Source: Dermacentor variabilis
Taxonomy: Eukaryota > Arthropoda > Arachnida > Ixodida > Ixodidae
Length of the DNA stretch: 64,000 nt
Reading direction: 5' to 3'
Assembly: GCF_050947875.1 (NCBI RefSeq)
Contig: NC_134568.1
Location: 199,430,258-199,494,257 of the forward strand
A program made the translations under genes and the position numbers. The notes under the pieces are model-generated. The model searched no databases. It saw nothing but the letters and a program-made list of their open reading frames with translations, and had not been told where the DNA came from. Shown piece after piece: positions 23,901 to 35,514 of the stretch (the stretch's first letter is position 1; every line of letters starts with the position of its first letter).

Positions 23901-24489
23901 CACAGAGAGAAAGAGAGTGATATACAAAGAAAGGTACGTTAGACAGTGTCAATGGACCCTAACTGGCCCGTATGCCCACACGCCTCAACCTGTCCTTCTT
24001 TCAGGCGCCAACATCGGCTGTGGGGCTACGTTGGAAATATGTAGTCTGGCAGTCTTACGTTTATATATGTGTGAAAGCAAAACGTACGCTGAAGTGCGTT
24101 CGCCAGTCTTTAATAGCACATCAACAAGAGCCCAGATGGTGCGCTGGGGACTATACGAGTGTGCTGTGTTCGAGTTCGAGCGAAGCAGGATAACGTTTAT
24201 CAAAAAAGACAAATAAAAAAGACAAAGTCTCACCGATAGTCTCACATGACGTTTCAAAGATAATTTTCTGATCCTACAGTTTTTGCGCAAGCGGTTACGA
24301 AACTGGCCATGGACCGATCATATTTTACCACACCAAGCTTCCACCCTCAATGTAAAGCTTTTGGAGGTATGTTTAGGAACGGCAGCATAATAGAGCCGGG
24401 GATGCTAACCTTCCAACTCATGTTGAACTGTCACTATATCGCAGTAAGAAAGGGCACAAAAATAGCACGGGTTGTGGTCGACGCGACCA
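23901..24489. other. Unassigned sequence
   Basis: Overlapping open frames (a 180-codon + frame at 23674-24216 and a 101-codon minus frame at 23985-24290) have no recognised domains. Nothing is supported here. Confidence 0.4.
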
Positions 24490-24519
24490 CTTAATTGCCT
24501 GTCGTCCCAGCAAGAGAAG

Positions 24520-25090
24520 GTTCAAAGGTTTGTTTTACTTTTGTTGCGATAGCAATTAGATCGACACTCCAAGCGCATTTCTGCCGTCGCCGTGAGATTT
24601 CGTATAAGGCCAAGGGCGGTAACGCCGTCGCTGCGTGCCCTACGCTGTATGCGCGAGTGAAAGCTTGCGACGGGAGCCGACGATCGCGGTTTAATCTCAC
24701 CCGCTCGAAAGGGACGAACACGAAGAGGAAGCGCACCGTCATCTCTAGCGCGCGGGGGGGGGGGGGGGGGGGGGGAGGGGGGGACGTTCTCTCCGGCTGC
24801 AACTGCGCATGTGGCGGTAGCGCGCGGTGAGAACGATCTGCTTTGCGGGCAGTCTAGGTACGTCGGCGGCTCGTAGATTTGTGCGTGCTGTGTCGTCGTC
24901 GCTCGCTTTGCATTGAAGCGATAGACAGCACGAATGTCATTTCGCCATTGTTTTAACGCGAAAGTGTTAAGGGCAGGCTGTCGCAGAAAATCGTACGTCG
25001 GACACCGTTTCGGCAAGATTTTCCAACCACCCATACCCAGGTCCTCCATGCGTCGCAAGGAAGCTATTGAACTGATTGAATAACTCACGT
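24520..25090 (-). repeat. Repeat-like block with a 188-codon open frame and poly-G tract
   Basis: The minus strand is open for 188 codons, with a Pro run of eight that corresponds to the G homopolymer at 24757-24783. The translation includes ILPKRCPTYDFLRQPALNTF and IYEPPTYLDCPQSRSFSPR, which I recognise only as peptides repeatedly predicted from tick genomes. The + strand carries short motifs (GCGATAGCAATTAGAT, TTTTAACGCGAAAGTGTTAA) resembling other dispersed repeats here. It is probably a non-coding repeat that happens to be open. Confidence 0.4.
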
Positions 25091-25369
25091 TAAAATACGC
25101 AGAAAAATCGAAAAGTACGACTCACACACAGCCTGCAGACATAATAGCGTTGGATTGTAGTTTGACTATACGAGAAAACGTAATTCTGTTACGCGAAAAT
25201 TCAAAGAAACCCCTTTTCCGGCGCTTCTACCATGCATAGACCGGGCACGGCGTCCGCCATTTGTGCGGGCCGGTGCGTATATCTGAAGCCACGGAACGGC
25301 GCACCCGGTCCTCGCAATACCTCCAGATGGCGCTCGCTTTTGCCGCATCGCGATTAATGAACTAGGACC

Positions 25370-27000
25370 AAAAAGTAAGGAAGCTCTGGTGAAAACAGTG
25401 GAAAAAACATTAAAAGATAGAAGAATAACAGACAGTTGGAAAGTAGAATGAATTTAATTTATGAAGGTAAGGGGGAGAAAGATAGCATTCACTCGTATAG
25501 ACCATTCGCCATTACATCGGTAATATACAGGCTAGCAATGCAGGCAGTTAAAGCCGCAAGCATGGGCAGAAAATAATAGCATTTTGGAAGAACTTCAGAG
25601 TGGCTTCAGAACAGGTAGGCGTATGGATGATAACTTATTTCTTCTTACTCAGTGTATTGAAATATCAAAAGTAGAAAGCAGACCTTATATGTGGCCTTTT
25701 TAGACATTACAGGAGCGTATGACAACGTAGACCGCAACATTTTGTGGGATATTTTGGAAGGGGAAGGCCTAGGTGACGATTGTCTGAAGCTTTTGAGAGA
25801 GATTTACCTAGACAATACCGTTTTCGTTGAATGGGAAGGGATGAGGAGCGAGGAGAAAGTTGATATCAACAAGGGACTGAGGCAGGGGTGCCCTTTATCC
25901 CTAGTGCTGTTAACGATATACCTACATGGTGAGGATGGAGAGGGCGCTAGAAGGAAGTAATATCGGGTTTAACGTCTCATACAAACAGGCGGGTACAGTA
26001 GTAGAGCAGCAGATTCCAGGTTTGTTTTATGCGGACGACATTGTGTTGCTAGCTAGCAAGCAAAGTGATTTGCAACGTTTGGCTAATATCTGTGGACAGG
26101 AAGGCAATAATTTAGGTTTGAAATTTAGTGTTAGAAAATCAGATGTTATGGTATTCAATGAAAACAGTGAAGGTACAGTGACAATACAGGGCCAGGAAAT
26201 ATCTCGGGTAAGAGAATATAAATACCTTGGCATATGGATAAATGAAGGCAATAGATATATGGAAACACAAGAAAAAACAGTAACGGTAAAGGGGAAGATA
26301 AATGCAGCCATAATGAAGCACAGAGCACTATGGGGATACAATAGGTACGAGGTGCCCCGGGGTATGTGGAAAGGTGTAATGGTTCCAGGGCTTACTTTTC
26401 GAAATGTGTTTGTTTGCTTGAAATCAGGGGAACAATCAGGACTTGATGGGAACCGAAGGTCAGTGGGTCGCCTCGCATTGGGCACTCACGGGAAGACTAC
26501 AAATGAAGCTGTACAGGGTTATATGGGCTGGACTAGTTTTGAAGTGAGGGAAGCTCACAGTAAAATTGATTATGAAGGACGAGTGAGAAATACGGAAGAA
26601 AGTAAATGGGCTGGGAGAGTGTTTAGGTATCTGTAGAGGGAAAACATTGGTTCACAGTGGAGGAAAATAACTAGGAAGCTTACCAGCAAGTATGCGGCCT
26701 GTAGGGTGGGCAACACAGCAACAAAAAACGTCAAGCTGAAAGTCAGAGAGGCTGAAATAATCTCATGGGTGGTGGCAATGGAAAAATAAACCTGCCATGA
26801 GTAACTACTTAAGAGGAAAAAACGAAATCAGGAAAGAAAGAATTTATGATAACTCAAAGGGAAGCTCATTACTCTTCGAAGCGAGATCAGGATGCCTCAG
26901 AACATGCACCTATAAAGCGAGATATAAGAATGAAGAAGAAGCATGTGCTTGCTGCGGTAAAGCTAGGGAAACGATGGTTCGTATGGCTGTCTGCTAATTT
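25370..27000 (+). mobile_element. Non-LTR retrotransposon, RT domain plus C-terminal zinc knuckle, frameshifted
   Basis: Degraded frames before 25690 (SGFRTGRRMDDNLF) lead into AFLDITGAYDNVDRNILWD (RT motif A), GLRQGCPLSLVLL (motif B region) and FYADDIVLLASK (catalytic YADD at 26028-26039, intact). Then come KFSVRKSDVMVF and YKYLGIWINEGN (thumb). A frame change at about 25930 separates two open segments (25691-25960 and 25926-26636), and a stop follows at 26634. After a further shift the C-terminus reads SSLLFEARSGCLRT and CACCGKARETM, a zinc-knuckle half. It is inactive. I do not assign a clade. Confidence 0.8.
25926..26636 (+). pseudogene. Reverse transcriptase (broken LINE ORF, main segment)
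   Basis: This is the longest open segment of the 25.4-kb LINE (236 codons). It begins inside the RT finger/palm region and includes the intact YADD box and thumb. It lacks motif A, which lies in the preceding frame, and ends at an internal TAG. Confidence 0.75.
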
Positions 27001-27539
27001 GCTATAGCAATAGACGCTTCGCCATTCCGGCGAAACTGCCTCATTTTTTTTTCTTTACTGGCTTACAATGTCTGCAGCCCATTCCGGCTTCAAGTTAGTA
27101 ACTACGAGCCGAAAATCCATCGTCCCAACATTAGCGGTGGCGAAAAACTACACAACAACGATAACAAAACTAATAGAGGGATTTAAATGCGTAATATAAG
27201 CCCTGATGCCGTCCTTCCTTCGTATCGACTTATTTATAAGCTGGTGGTTTCTCATATTCCCCTGACCATGCCCCAGTTCATTTCTGGCTTTTTAAGATAA
27301 CATTTACGTATCTGTGAAGAAAAACAAACGTACAAAAACAGGGGTTACGTTATTACTGTGGTCTTCGAATATTTGTGTAAACTGAAAAAGAATTATAAAT
27401 TTTCACGACAGCTACGAAAGCTGCATCCTTCACCTCCACATGTGAGTTCAGGTGTATGCTAATTCCTCGGGAAAGTGGTGAAAACCAAGCGTTCAGCCTG
27501 AAGAAAGACATGTATAACAAAAAAATGCAGCGAAGTTAA
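27001..27539. other. Unassigned sequence after the LINE
   Basis: TTGCTATAGCAATAGACGCT, GCCATTCCGGCGAAACTG and a T-run near 27000-27056 look like the end of a dispersed repeat. The rest is AT-rich with no supported feature. Confidence 0.4.
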
Positions 27540-27935
27540 CCGCGGTAGCGTCCGGTTAACTACCCTACACGTGGTGAAGTATTAAATAAAGATAAGAAGG
27601 AAGAAGGAGAAGGAGATTTTTTAGCCCGCACTCGGCAGATGAAAGTTCACTCACGTATACATACATAAGGGCTTGTCTAGTCCGGTTGCCTTCAAAAAGC
27701 GCATTAGGGCTTTGGTGGCCTTTGACATACTAGAGGTCTGCGTTTAAGGTCCCAGTATCTTAGCTTCCGAGAGCGGTCTGTCGTCTAAGTGGCTGAGACT
27801 CATACGCAGAACATGTGGTAAGGACTCGTATGCTGGGCAGCAGCACAGAATGCGTTCGATAGTCTCATTTCGTAGGCACGAGTTGCATACGGTGCTCTTA
27901 GCCATTCCGACGAGGAATGAATCCTCGTCGGAATC
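27540..27935 (-). mobile_element. RNase H-LINE C-terminal fragment (zinc-knuckle tail)
   Basis: The minus strand encodes VCNSCLRNETIERILCCCP followed by AYESLPHVLRMSLSHLDDRP and, after one stop, KATKALMRFLKATGLDKPL. This is the C-x2-C...H/R...C tail that follows RNase H in the LINE family seen complete at 44.4-44.6 kb (CDVCGCEENIDHLLCHCP and a KAVKALLCFLRTSGL ending). A GGTTAACTACCC tail near 27556 marks the 3' end. Confidence 0.7.
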
Positions 27936-28449
27936 CGACGCCTAACCACAGACGGCACACTAAAGTTGTTTCACGACGGGAGAGCCCCGTGTTACGGTTG
28001 ACTCTGTGCGGCGGTGAATGGAACGGATGCCAAGCTCCTGGGACTCGACGTGCCTAATCGTCACCCTCGTCAAATGAAAATTCTTGTCCGTCGGGTGTGT
28101 GCGACGGGATTATGCACCAGCGCAAATCCTACTCTCCGTTGTTCTACGTTCAACCCCGTCTACGCCAGGGAGTAGTTTCTCACCGAATTTCTATCTGTGG
28201 ATTGACCAGTGTGTTGTCCCGATGTGACCTACGCTCCCCATCCCTACATCAGTGAGTGGCTTCTCTCCGAATTCCTCTGTGTGGGCTGAACAGTGTGCTG
28301 GCAAGGCCCCCTACCAGGGGGCAAGCGAGAGTGAGGTTGCCCGGATGGTGTAGGCTGTAAGAAGGCCAGCGAGACGCCACCCGGACATCTGTGGCCTTGC
28401 GTGCAGGAACACGCACACCGAACGTTTCTGTACCTTTTTGCCGTGGAAA
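27936..28449. other. Unassigned sequence between LINE fragments
   Basis: Mixed-composition sequence probably derived from the same cluster of minus-strand retroelements. No domain is legible. Confidence 0.35.
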
Positions 28450-29265
28450 TCACTGCTCACCCGTAATACTGCACTAAACTTCTCTTATTGTTTTGACATC
28501 CCCTCGTCTTCCTTACCGAACCCTCTCCGATGGCCAGTCTGGTTCGATCTCCAAGCAGATGCTGCTGAAGGTCATCTAAACCCGTCCCCGTAACCACTGG
28601 TGGCAGCCGTAACACCGGGTAGCAAGTGAATTCGTAAGTCAGGGTCCAGTGAATCGAAATGCGAGTTGATAAAATCCTGCGTATCTCAATGTCCAAACCC
28701 AATCCCAAAGTGTGATGCAACGACCAAGTGAATAAAGCTGCCGCGTTGCATCGCTTCTCGACAGTGGTATTGGCACGCATTGATCTTGCTGGCAATCCGA
28801 GCGCGCGGCTCCATCTGCCCCGTCGCTGGCGGTGATTCCGCAGTGGCTAGGCCGCCAGTGAAATATAATGTCATGGGCGTTCTTGAAAGCTTGCTGGTGA
28901 GTATGTCTAATTTTATGTACTATCTGCTCATGGGAGCCATGACGCAAAGCAAACTGTAGCGTTTCTCCTGAAAAAATGGCCCATCGATTAGACGGCTATT
29001 GAAGCACCTAATCGCCGGCACCTCGAAGAGCCGCAAGTTGTGCTGCTGTCGATGTCATAACATGCAAAAGCTTGAGCTGTATAATGACAGTGCTCGATAA
29101 GACAATCAAAATCAGGTATAGCTTTTGGAGCCGGTAGAACCGTCCGTGTATATAGATAAGTGTGCAGTCAAAATTGGTCTCATTTATGAGAAAAAGGGAC
29201 AGCCGTTTCAAGGCTAGTGGTGACATGCCTGCCTTCTTTCCAATCTCAATAACAGCGAGGTACAC
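28450..29265 (-). mobile_element. LINE RNase H fragment
   Basis: The minus strand encodes, in order, an RNase H start (YIHGRFYR, where YTDGS is expected) near 29140, then TSTAAQLAALRGA, and then HDIIFHWRPSHCGITASDGADGAAR, where HCGI-GN-xAD is canonical (about 28790-28870), followed by CVPIPLSRSDATRQL. The frame changes several times and key acidic residues are lost, so it is dead. It belongs to the same family as 42.5-44.8 kb. Confidence 0.7.
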
Positions 29266-29764
29266 GTAAGGTTGTCGAAGACACCGCCATGCACATGTTG
29301 AGCGCTTCGCACGCTTGAGGCTAGATGGTAGTTAGTCTCGGTAATTGGCCACAACACCGGAGAACGTTGCATGTGGCATCCACGCTTGCAAACAAGCCAA
29401 GTGGCGCAATGGTAGCCTTGAAAGATGTCTGAAATTAGCTCTAAGGGTTTGGAAAAAAAGGAGAAAAAAATGTTCCTAATAAAATGGCCAGCAGGAGCAT
29501 ATGAAATTCCGATACAGCTAATCAAACAGCTACGTCCAATGAACAAGACAAAGCTGACTAGTGCCACAGAACCAATAATTAAAACAAAGAAAATCGCAAT
29601 TCGGTGGCGTGAAAGCAGGATTAGCCTTATCTATTAAGACGAAGGTAATAAGGATAAGACGAGCTCGTACGAACCAGTTAGAGTAACCTAACGTCGGTGA
29701 TATATAGAATGGGAGTGCAAGCTATAGAATTAGAGCTGTCGAAGTGGATGGAGAAAAATTATAT
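29266..29764. other. Unassigned sequence
   Basis: A minus frame of 117 codons (29214-29567) overlaps the end of the previous fragment but shows no further RT motifs. Nothing else is recognised. Confidence 0.4.
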
Positions 29765-30510
29765 AATGGAGAGAGAGAGAAAGTAAAGGAAATGCCGAGA
29801 GGTTAACCAGGTTGCACCCAGTTTGCTACCCTGCACTGGGAGAGAGGGAGGTGGCCACAAAAGGAAAAAAGAGAAAGGTAGAAAAAAAAGTATAACAAGC
29901 GATGAACGGTGAGAGCAATTGCGGCCCACTCCCAGTATTTTTTCTTCAATGTGCGTAATGTCGTCCTGTCGGCTTAAAGAGGCACGCAATGCATGTCTGT
30001 CATCTTCATAAGAGGGACAGTATGATAGGATATGTTGGATCGTCTCGTCGCAATCACAAGCGCTGCCCGAGGCACTGTCCATCACACCTATACGAAAACA
30101 GTATGCGGTCGTAAAAACGACGCCCAACCACGAGCGACAATGTTTTGTCGCATCGAGATAGACCAGTCGTCGAAGCTGCAATGAAGGATCAAGAGAGTGC
30201 AGTGGTGTATTGGCATGTTCCGGTGAATTCTATTATTATAAAGTACTGCTTCGCGCTAGTAGACGAAGCTGCCACGCTACACCACACCTTGACAATGGCA
30301 AATGCAAAACCTGAATTTCATGGCCGGAAGGCGCTCTTTCGTCGATTCTTTCGTTGCCGATAATACCATACTGATTCGTCAGCCACGGAAATCTGATTGT
30401 ATGTTCGTTTTGAACAACGTGGCGGTGAGATTCTGTGACCTCGGATACCAGCTGTTCATGAGGGCCATGAAACAGGCTTGACTGCTGTGTTCGGAGGGCC
30501 ACCTTCGAAT
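29765..30510 (-). mobile_element. LINE RNase H and C-terminal fragment with 3' tail
   Basis: The 3' end on the minus strand lies in (GA)n at 29769-29780, next to GGTTAACCAGG and GCTACCCTGCACTGGG. Moving upstream, 29940-30180 encodes CRSWLGVVFTTAYCF and CDCDETIQHILSYCPSY, the zinc-knuckle tail. Then 30236-30502 encodes NEHTIRFPWLTNQYGIIGNE, a degraded RNase H motif, and LPLSRCGVAWQLR. Frames are broken. It is a third minus-strand copy of this family within 3 kb. Confidence 0.7.
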
Positions 30511-31265
30511 CACTGAATATGGCCCGCCGGTTAGGTGCATTTTGGTGTGGGTATAGTCAACAGTGGATCTAAAAGCCGCAAGTTACGGTCCCTTTGATGA
30601 TGTGGAATAAGAGAACCTGAATTTGATCGATGCCGCTTTTGATGCCGAATACACGCTAAATTGCAGCGCGAATGGCCGCTCGAAGCACTTTGCGTGTATT
30701 CCCGGGCTTATCTCACGCTCGGAAAAACGCTCTTGTATAGCACATATTGAGCAACAGGAAGCTATATCGGGAGTTTTTCATGTTGCTCTACAGTTTTCTC
30801 ATTGACGCTTTTAATCTAATTATAATATTTGAGAAGATTATTAATTAATTATTTAATTAATTAATACTAATTATGTAATTAGGCGGTATGCAAAACATTA
30901 TCTGAGTATCTCCAAGCGACGGCAAACATTACCTTGGTTTTCTCCAGCTACGTGGCAATTGCATATTTTTAAACTTTGGTGCGTTATAGTTGGGACACCA
31001 TGCATACCTAGTGACATATATCCAGGTGCCCAAGAATGGGTAGTTCAAATATACGAAATTTTAAAAAAATCAATGACGCCGTTTAATGTGATAAGCTCTT
31101 CCATTAGCTGTGTGTATTTTAGAGATGCCTATGATCCGACAATGTATGCTCAGGTTTCATATCGGTCAATACTCCATGCTGTATACACACAGCCCGTCCT
31201 CGAAGAAACACTTTGACGCCGACTTGTAACACTCGGTATGTGCACCTTGGTCTGTGCTGGTCGCA
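30511..31265. repeat. Dispersed AT-rich repeat with TTAATTAATT core
   Basis: The sequence from about 30720 (CGGAAAAACGCTCTTGTATA) through a self-complementary TTAATTAATTATTTAATTAA core at 30840-30865 to TATAGTTGGGACACC near 31000 looks like one repeat. The last motif recurs inverted at 37450-37463 as GGGCGTCCCAGCTAT. An 85-codon frame at 30959-31216 is unrecognised. Confidence 0.4.
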
Positions 31266-31275
31266 GTACCTAATC

Positions 31276-31400
31276 TCAATTCAATTCAATTCAAGTTTAT
31301 TTGCATCTATACATGTACAGATGACAGGAGTACAGACAAAAAGCCAAATGAATTCGGCTTGACGGGGTCTGTACCCCCTACAGAAATGGCACTGTGCACA
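31276..31400 (-). mobile_element. Probable retroelement 3' end with (ATTCA)n tail
   Basis: CAATTCAATTCAATTCAAG followed by TTTATTTGCATC looks, on the minus strand, like an A-rich 3' end finished with a short pentanucleotide run, as in CR1-type LINEs. Only the extreme 3' end would be present. Confidence 0.35.
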
Positions 31401-31539
31401 ATAAAGAGAACACAAACATACAATAATGGATAAACGAAAAAAAAAAGTGAACATGAGTGAACATCTCGCGCGACCGATTGCGAGCTTGCCCATTTTTTTT
31501 TTTTTTTATGCCAACTTGGTTCGCTGGGTTTGGCCAGTA

Positions 31540-32015
31540 GGTGTGTGCTGCTCATCAATGTTGGGTCACTGGGTAGTCAGTGATCGAACAGGTAGCGCAC
31601 CGGGCTGTTGTTCTGAGGTAACAGGGTTCGAAACCAACGCACGGACCAACTTGGGTCATTCAGTATGTGGCAATGTGAACATACGTGCCGCTCTTCAACG
31701 AACGTCTTTGACGCCAATTTGGGTAACTTGGTATGTGCTACTAGGAATGGGCCGCTCTACAATGACGAAAAATATCCCTTGAATTTATCCGAGGCTGAGT
31801 GGAAACAAGCCCACGTCACAAGGGTTCCTCAAGGACAGAAACCCGACGCATTAGCAGGCTGCGCCACAAATTACCTGGGTATGCATGCCGCCGTTCAATG
31901 AATGCCTTTCACGCCAAAGATTTAGCGAGCTACGCCATTAATGCACTGGGTATTTGCCACTCTTCCGTGAACCTCTCGCCAACTTTGGTCACTGAGTATG
32001 TGCCGCTGAGTGTAG
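31540..32015 (+). repeat. Diverged tandem repeat, roughly 60-75 bp units
   Basis: Units share ACGCCAA-TTGGGTCACTGG, GTATGTGCCGCT and CTTCAACGAACG-CTTTGACG. Versions are recognisable at about 31560, 31645-31670, 31686-31735, 31845-31915 and 31920-32005, with an outlier near 31210-31240. Identity between units is only moderate. Function is unknown. Confidence 0.6.
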
Positions 32016-33331
32016 GGCCAAGTGAGGGAATAATTCTCAGCGTTCGCAGGCACCGACGCGCCAGGTGTTAGGGGCGACGCGCGGACGTCTCCGCAGTGCC
32101 ACTAAGATGGCGCAGCGGGTCCAGAAAGACGCGCGATGAGAGGAGTACGGTTGCGGTATGACGCGTTGCTCAGGGTTTGCGCGCACCGCGCGCCATGCAT
32201 TTCGAATGCCATGCGCAGGCTTCTCGGCGGCAGCTCTACATGACACCGCATGTTCTTAGGGAAGCGCGACAGAGAAGTCCTGATGCAGTACGCGCCTCAT
32301 AAGATGGTGGCAATACGTTGTGTCGCTATACTGATTCAGTATTAGCGCATTAGCGCCTACGGTCATCGTGAGGTGGCTTCTGCCATAATTGCTTTATTCG
32401 TTCGAACAAACATCTACTCAATAGAAGAACCGAAGATATACTACTGAAAATCTGTATTTTAGAGGAAGGCTTCGAAAAACTGCTTAAGAAAGCTAAAAGC
32501 TTGCTTAGCCGCTGTATACTAATATTAACTTCACAGTGACGCTCGTAATTTCAAGGATTAGCTAAAGCCACGTGTACTTTGTATTAAAATAGGGCGCTCT
32601 ATCACTTTGACGAGTGCCCGCATTACTTGGCCTCGTCCATTCAAACCGTTGGCCCTTGCGAAGTGTACTTCAAAAGGAAGAATATGGTCACTGAGTCACG
32701 CCGCAGTCATCGCAGCAGGTCCTGGTTTCCTTTCAAGTGCTTCTTTTCCGATCACCTGAAAATCTATTTGAGCACACGAAGCATCTCCTTCTTGGCTTCT
32801 GAATTGTAGCGGTTGGCAGAATGTACATGAGGAAGCACCAAGCGACAAGCCGTGACATGAGTAGTTGAGGATTTGATTCAATTTTGTGTGATTGAGGTTG
32901 GGATTTTTCGTCAATTAGAGCCTCTACAAAACGACGAAGTCATATTGTAAAGCTGTTTGCCAGTACAAAAGCGTGCTCCTCTAAGCGCATGCAGTCAAGG
33001 AGAACTTGTATTTGCAGCTTTTAGGTTAGACGAGCCGAGCTGGTCCTCGATGGCAGCGGTACAAATTTTAACGACGTGCCTGGCTCGTCCTCGGTAGGGA
33101 AAGAATTAAGGAATGAACATAAAGGAATTAAAAGAGCCGGGGGGAGGAAGCATTAACAGTGGGAACGCTTGGGCTGCCCGTTACTCCTACAATCGGTAAA
33201 TGAGGTCAGTTGATTTTGGGTGTAACCAATCGGCTGGCCTCAGCGGGCGATTGTAGGTGGGATGGGCTGCCTTACATGTGTGGACTGTTAGCGCCTCCCT
33301 CACCTGCTCTTTCCCCACCTGCTCCTTCCTT

Positions 33332-33337
<6 letters not shown>
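32016..33337. other. Unassigned sequence
   Basis: A GC-richer block at 32060-32250 resembles the CpG-rich dispersed repeats elsewhere. The remainder has no recognisable coding frame or repeat. Confidence 0.4.

Positions 33338-33372
<35 letters not shown>
33338..33372. repeat. (TC)n microsatellite
   Basis: A run of about 35 bp of CT dinucleotides. About 30 bp after it, CCCTGGTGTTGGGTAGCAAT and GCGCATCTGG resemble the 3' UTR of the RNase H LINE family on the + strand. Confidence 0.9.
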
Positions 33373-33374
<2 letters not shown>

Positions 33375-33459
33375 TTTTTTTTCTATTTTTTTTCTCCCTT
33401 CCCCTGGTGTTGGGTAGCAATTTGGACGCGCATCTGGTATTCAACTGTCAAGTTGGCGT

Positions 33460-34622
33460 GTAACATGTAACATATAACATGTGTAGCATCAAGTTGGCAT
33501 GTAACACGCTGTACCAGGAAAGAAAGGCAAGTAACGACGAAGCAGGACTTCGCTGTTTGTCCTTGTACTCTCATGTACCAAAAAGCGTATTACCTAATCT
33601 TTTTCCAGGAAAAATAATAACGAATGTACAAGCACTCTCAGGCGTGCCAAAGGGGACGGAGATCAAGCCAGACTCGTACCCTATACCTCTGCACAAAAGC
33701 GCGGCCAAACAATTATAAATCATCCCTCTTTCCTACACCAGACCTTCATTCTGCGCTGTGTGCGCTCCTCAACGGAAGCTTTAACGCGGCTCATCCTGTC
33801 AAAGCGACATAGTGGTTTACAGGCTGTAGGTGAAATATCGAAAGCTGTTTGTTTTTCATTCTCTATTTTTATTAATAGACCTACTGGTAAGTTCTGCAAA
33901 TGATTAGTTCTCTAACATATGCTTGTACGTTCTTTATGCATATGCGTACGTTATATGGTTTTTTTTTCCGGTTTCCAAGGGCAGAAATCTTCCTGTGGGA
34001 TGCAACCCTCCGTTAATTCGTGAGGTTTGCGGCGACATGCAATGCTTTCCTTTTTCCGTGGCGTTCTTTGCACGTTGTTCCCATCTGCTATCCCACTTCA
34101 CTTCGACAAAAGTAGCTGGTTGAAACTATGCCGATGTATTTAGTTTATCGAGCATTAAATGTTAGTCCTACTTTTGCTGATTGTCGAAGGGGAGGCTAAA
34201 TACGACTGGCAGCTTTGATAAACTTTACTTAACTATGAACATTTCTTAAGCTCTCATACCTGTCTAGAGTATTACTTCAGTCAGGTTCGCACTAAAGCCC
34301 GCATGATAGCATTAGACAGGTCAACGGGTCGATTACAAGCTCAGTAGTGCATTAAATTAGTAACACAAGAGCGCAAACAAACCAGCGCTACTTGTACGGA
34401 TCTGTGCATGCAATTATTGTATTTTATTCAGAACTTCTGCTTCCTCTGCTTTAAAAGAACCTAGAGCAGCTGATTTCTATTCTACTGCATCTGCTAGAAT
34501 GCTCAGCCGTACCTCTCAGGTGCCATACTGGCATTTAGAATGTAAAGTTATTAATGTGAAGATAGCCTGTCAATAAAAATTCAAAAGAAAAATGTAGCGG
34601 TTTTCAAATTGAGTGAGCATAG
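33460..34622. other. Unassigned AT-rich sequence
   Basis: No gene or recognised repeat. Short open frames only. Confidence 0.45.
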
Positions 34623-34669
<47 letters not shown>

Positions 34670-34671
34670 AT
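34623..34671. repeat. (AAAT)n microsatellite
   Basis: About 12 copies of TAAA. It may be the 3' tail of a + strand retroelement ending just before it, but no coding part is visible. Confidence 0.95.
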
Positions 34672-35084
34672 GTGCAGATCCCATGCACAGTAGGAATCCC
34701 ATGTTATGCGAAGCATTTTGCAGGTACCTCGCTATCCGGAATTGTTTGGAGTTTCGCAAAACAATATCACGTGGACCAACACTTTCCTGTAAATTGAGTA
34801 GTTATGTGCCTGTGTCGATAGCGTGCGTGTATGTTACGACAGCCACATGACGGCAACCACGTCGTAGACGATCGTATGACGGCACCGGCAAAAGGTATTT
34901 CTACGCCGGACGTTCGACGCGAGCCTACGACGCGGCGATATTATGGTTATATATAGGTAGCGGACGAACGTAAGCAAGAGAAACACGTACTCTGACGTCA
35001 TCAGCGACTGCGTGCTACACAATCGTACGTAAATGTGGCTATTTCATGCGGTAACCGAGAAGAAAGGGTTTTAACCGAGGAGGA

Positions 35085-35500
35085 GGAGGAGGAATAAACT
35101 TTATTTGTGCACAGCAGATTTGAGACCTAGGCCTCTACCTAAATGACGGCCTCGAGCCCTTGGGCCCTGGCGGCATCTTCGGCCTGCTGGATTGCCTTGA
35201 CTTGGTCTTGCGTTGCACAGCGGAGCAACGCGGTCTCCCACTGCTCTCTGGTCTTAATTATTTTATTCTGTATGGGTGTACGAGGACAAGTCCAAACCAT
35301 ATGTTGTAGGTCCGCCCTTTCTTCACAGAATCTACATCTATCCGTGTAAAGGTCCGGGTAGTAGCGGTGGTAGGCCACCGGGTTCGGATATGTATCTGAT
35401 TGTAAGAGGCGCCATGCCGTCGCTTGCCGTCTATTTAACGAGGAGTGTGCCGGGGGGAAATGGGCCCTTCCCAATGGGCCCATTTTATTATATGGGCCCG
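35085..35500 (-). mobile_element. LINE C-terminal fragment (second RNase H family)
   Basis: The minus strand is open for 114 codons (35139-35483). It reads SSLNRRQATAWRLLQSDTYP, RYYPDLYTDRCRFCEERADL and QHMVWTCPRTP. This is a C-x2-C...H...C zinc knuckle with the helical TREQWETALL tail typical of tick LINE polyproteins; the related copy at 63.5 kb has CPWCNEKPTLCHITWPC. AATAAACTTTATTTGTGCA and a GGA repeat at 35085-35110 mark the 3' end. It is heavily 5'-truncated. Confidence 0.75.
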
Positions 35501-35514
35501 ATTTTTATTATATA

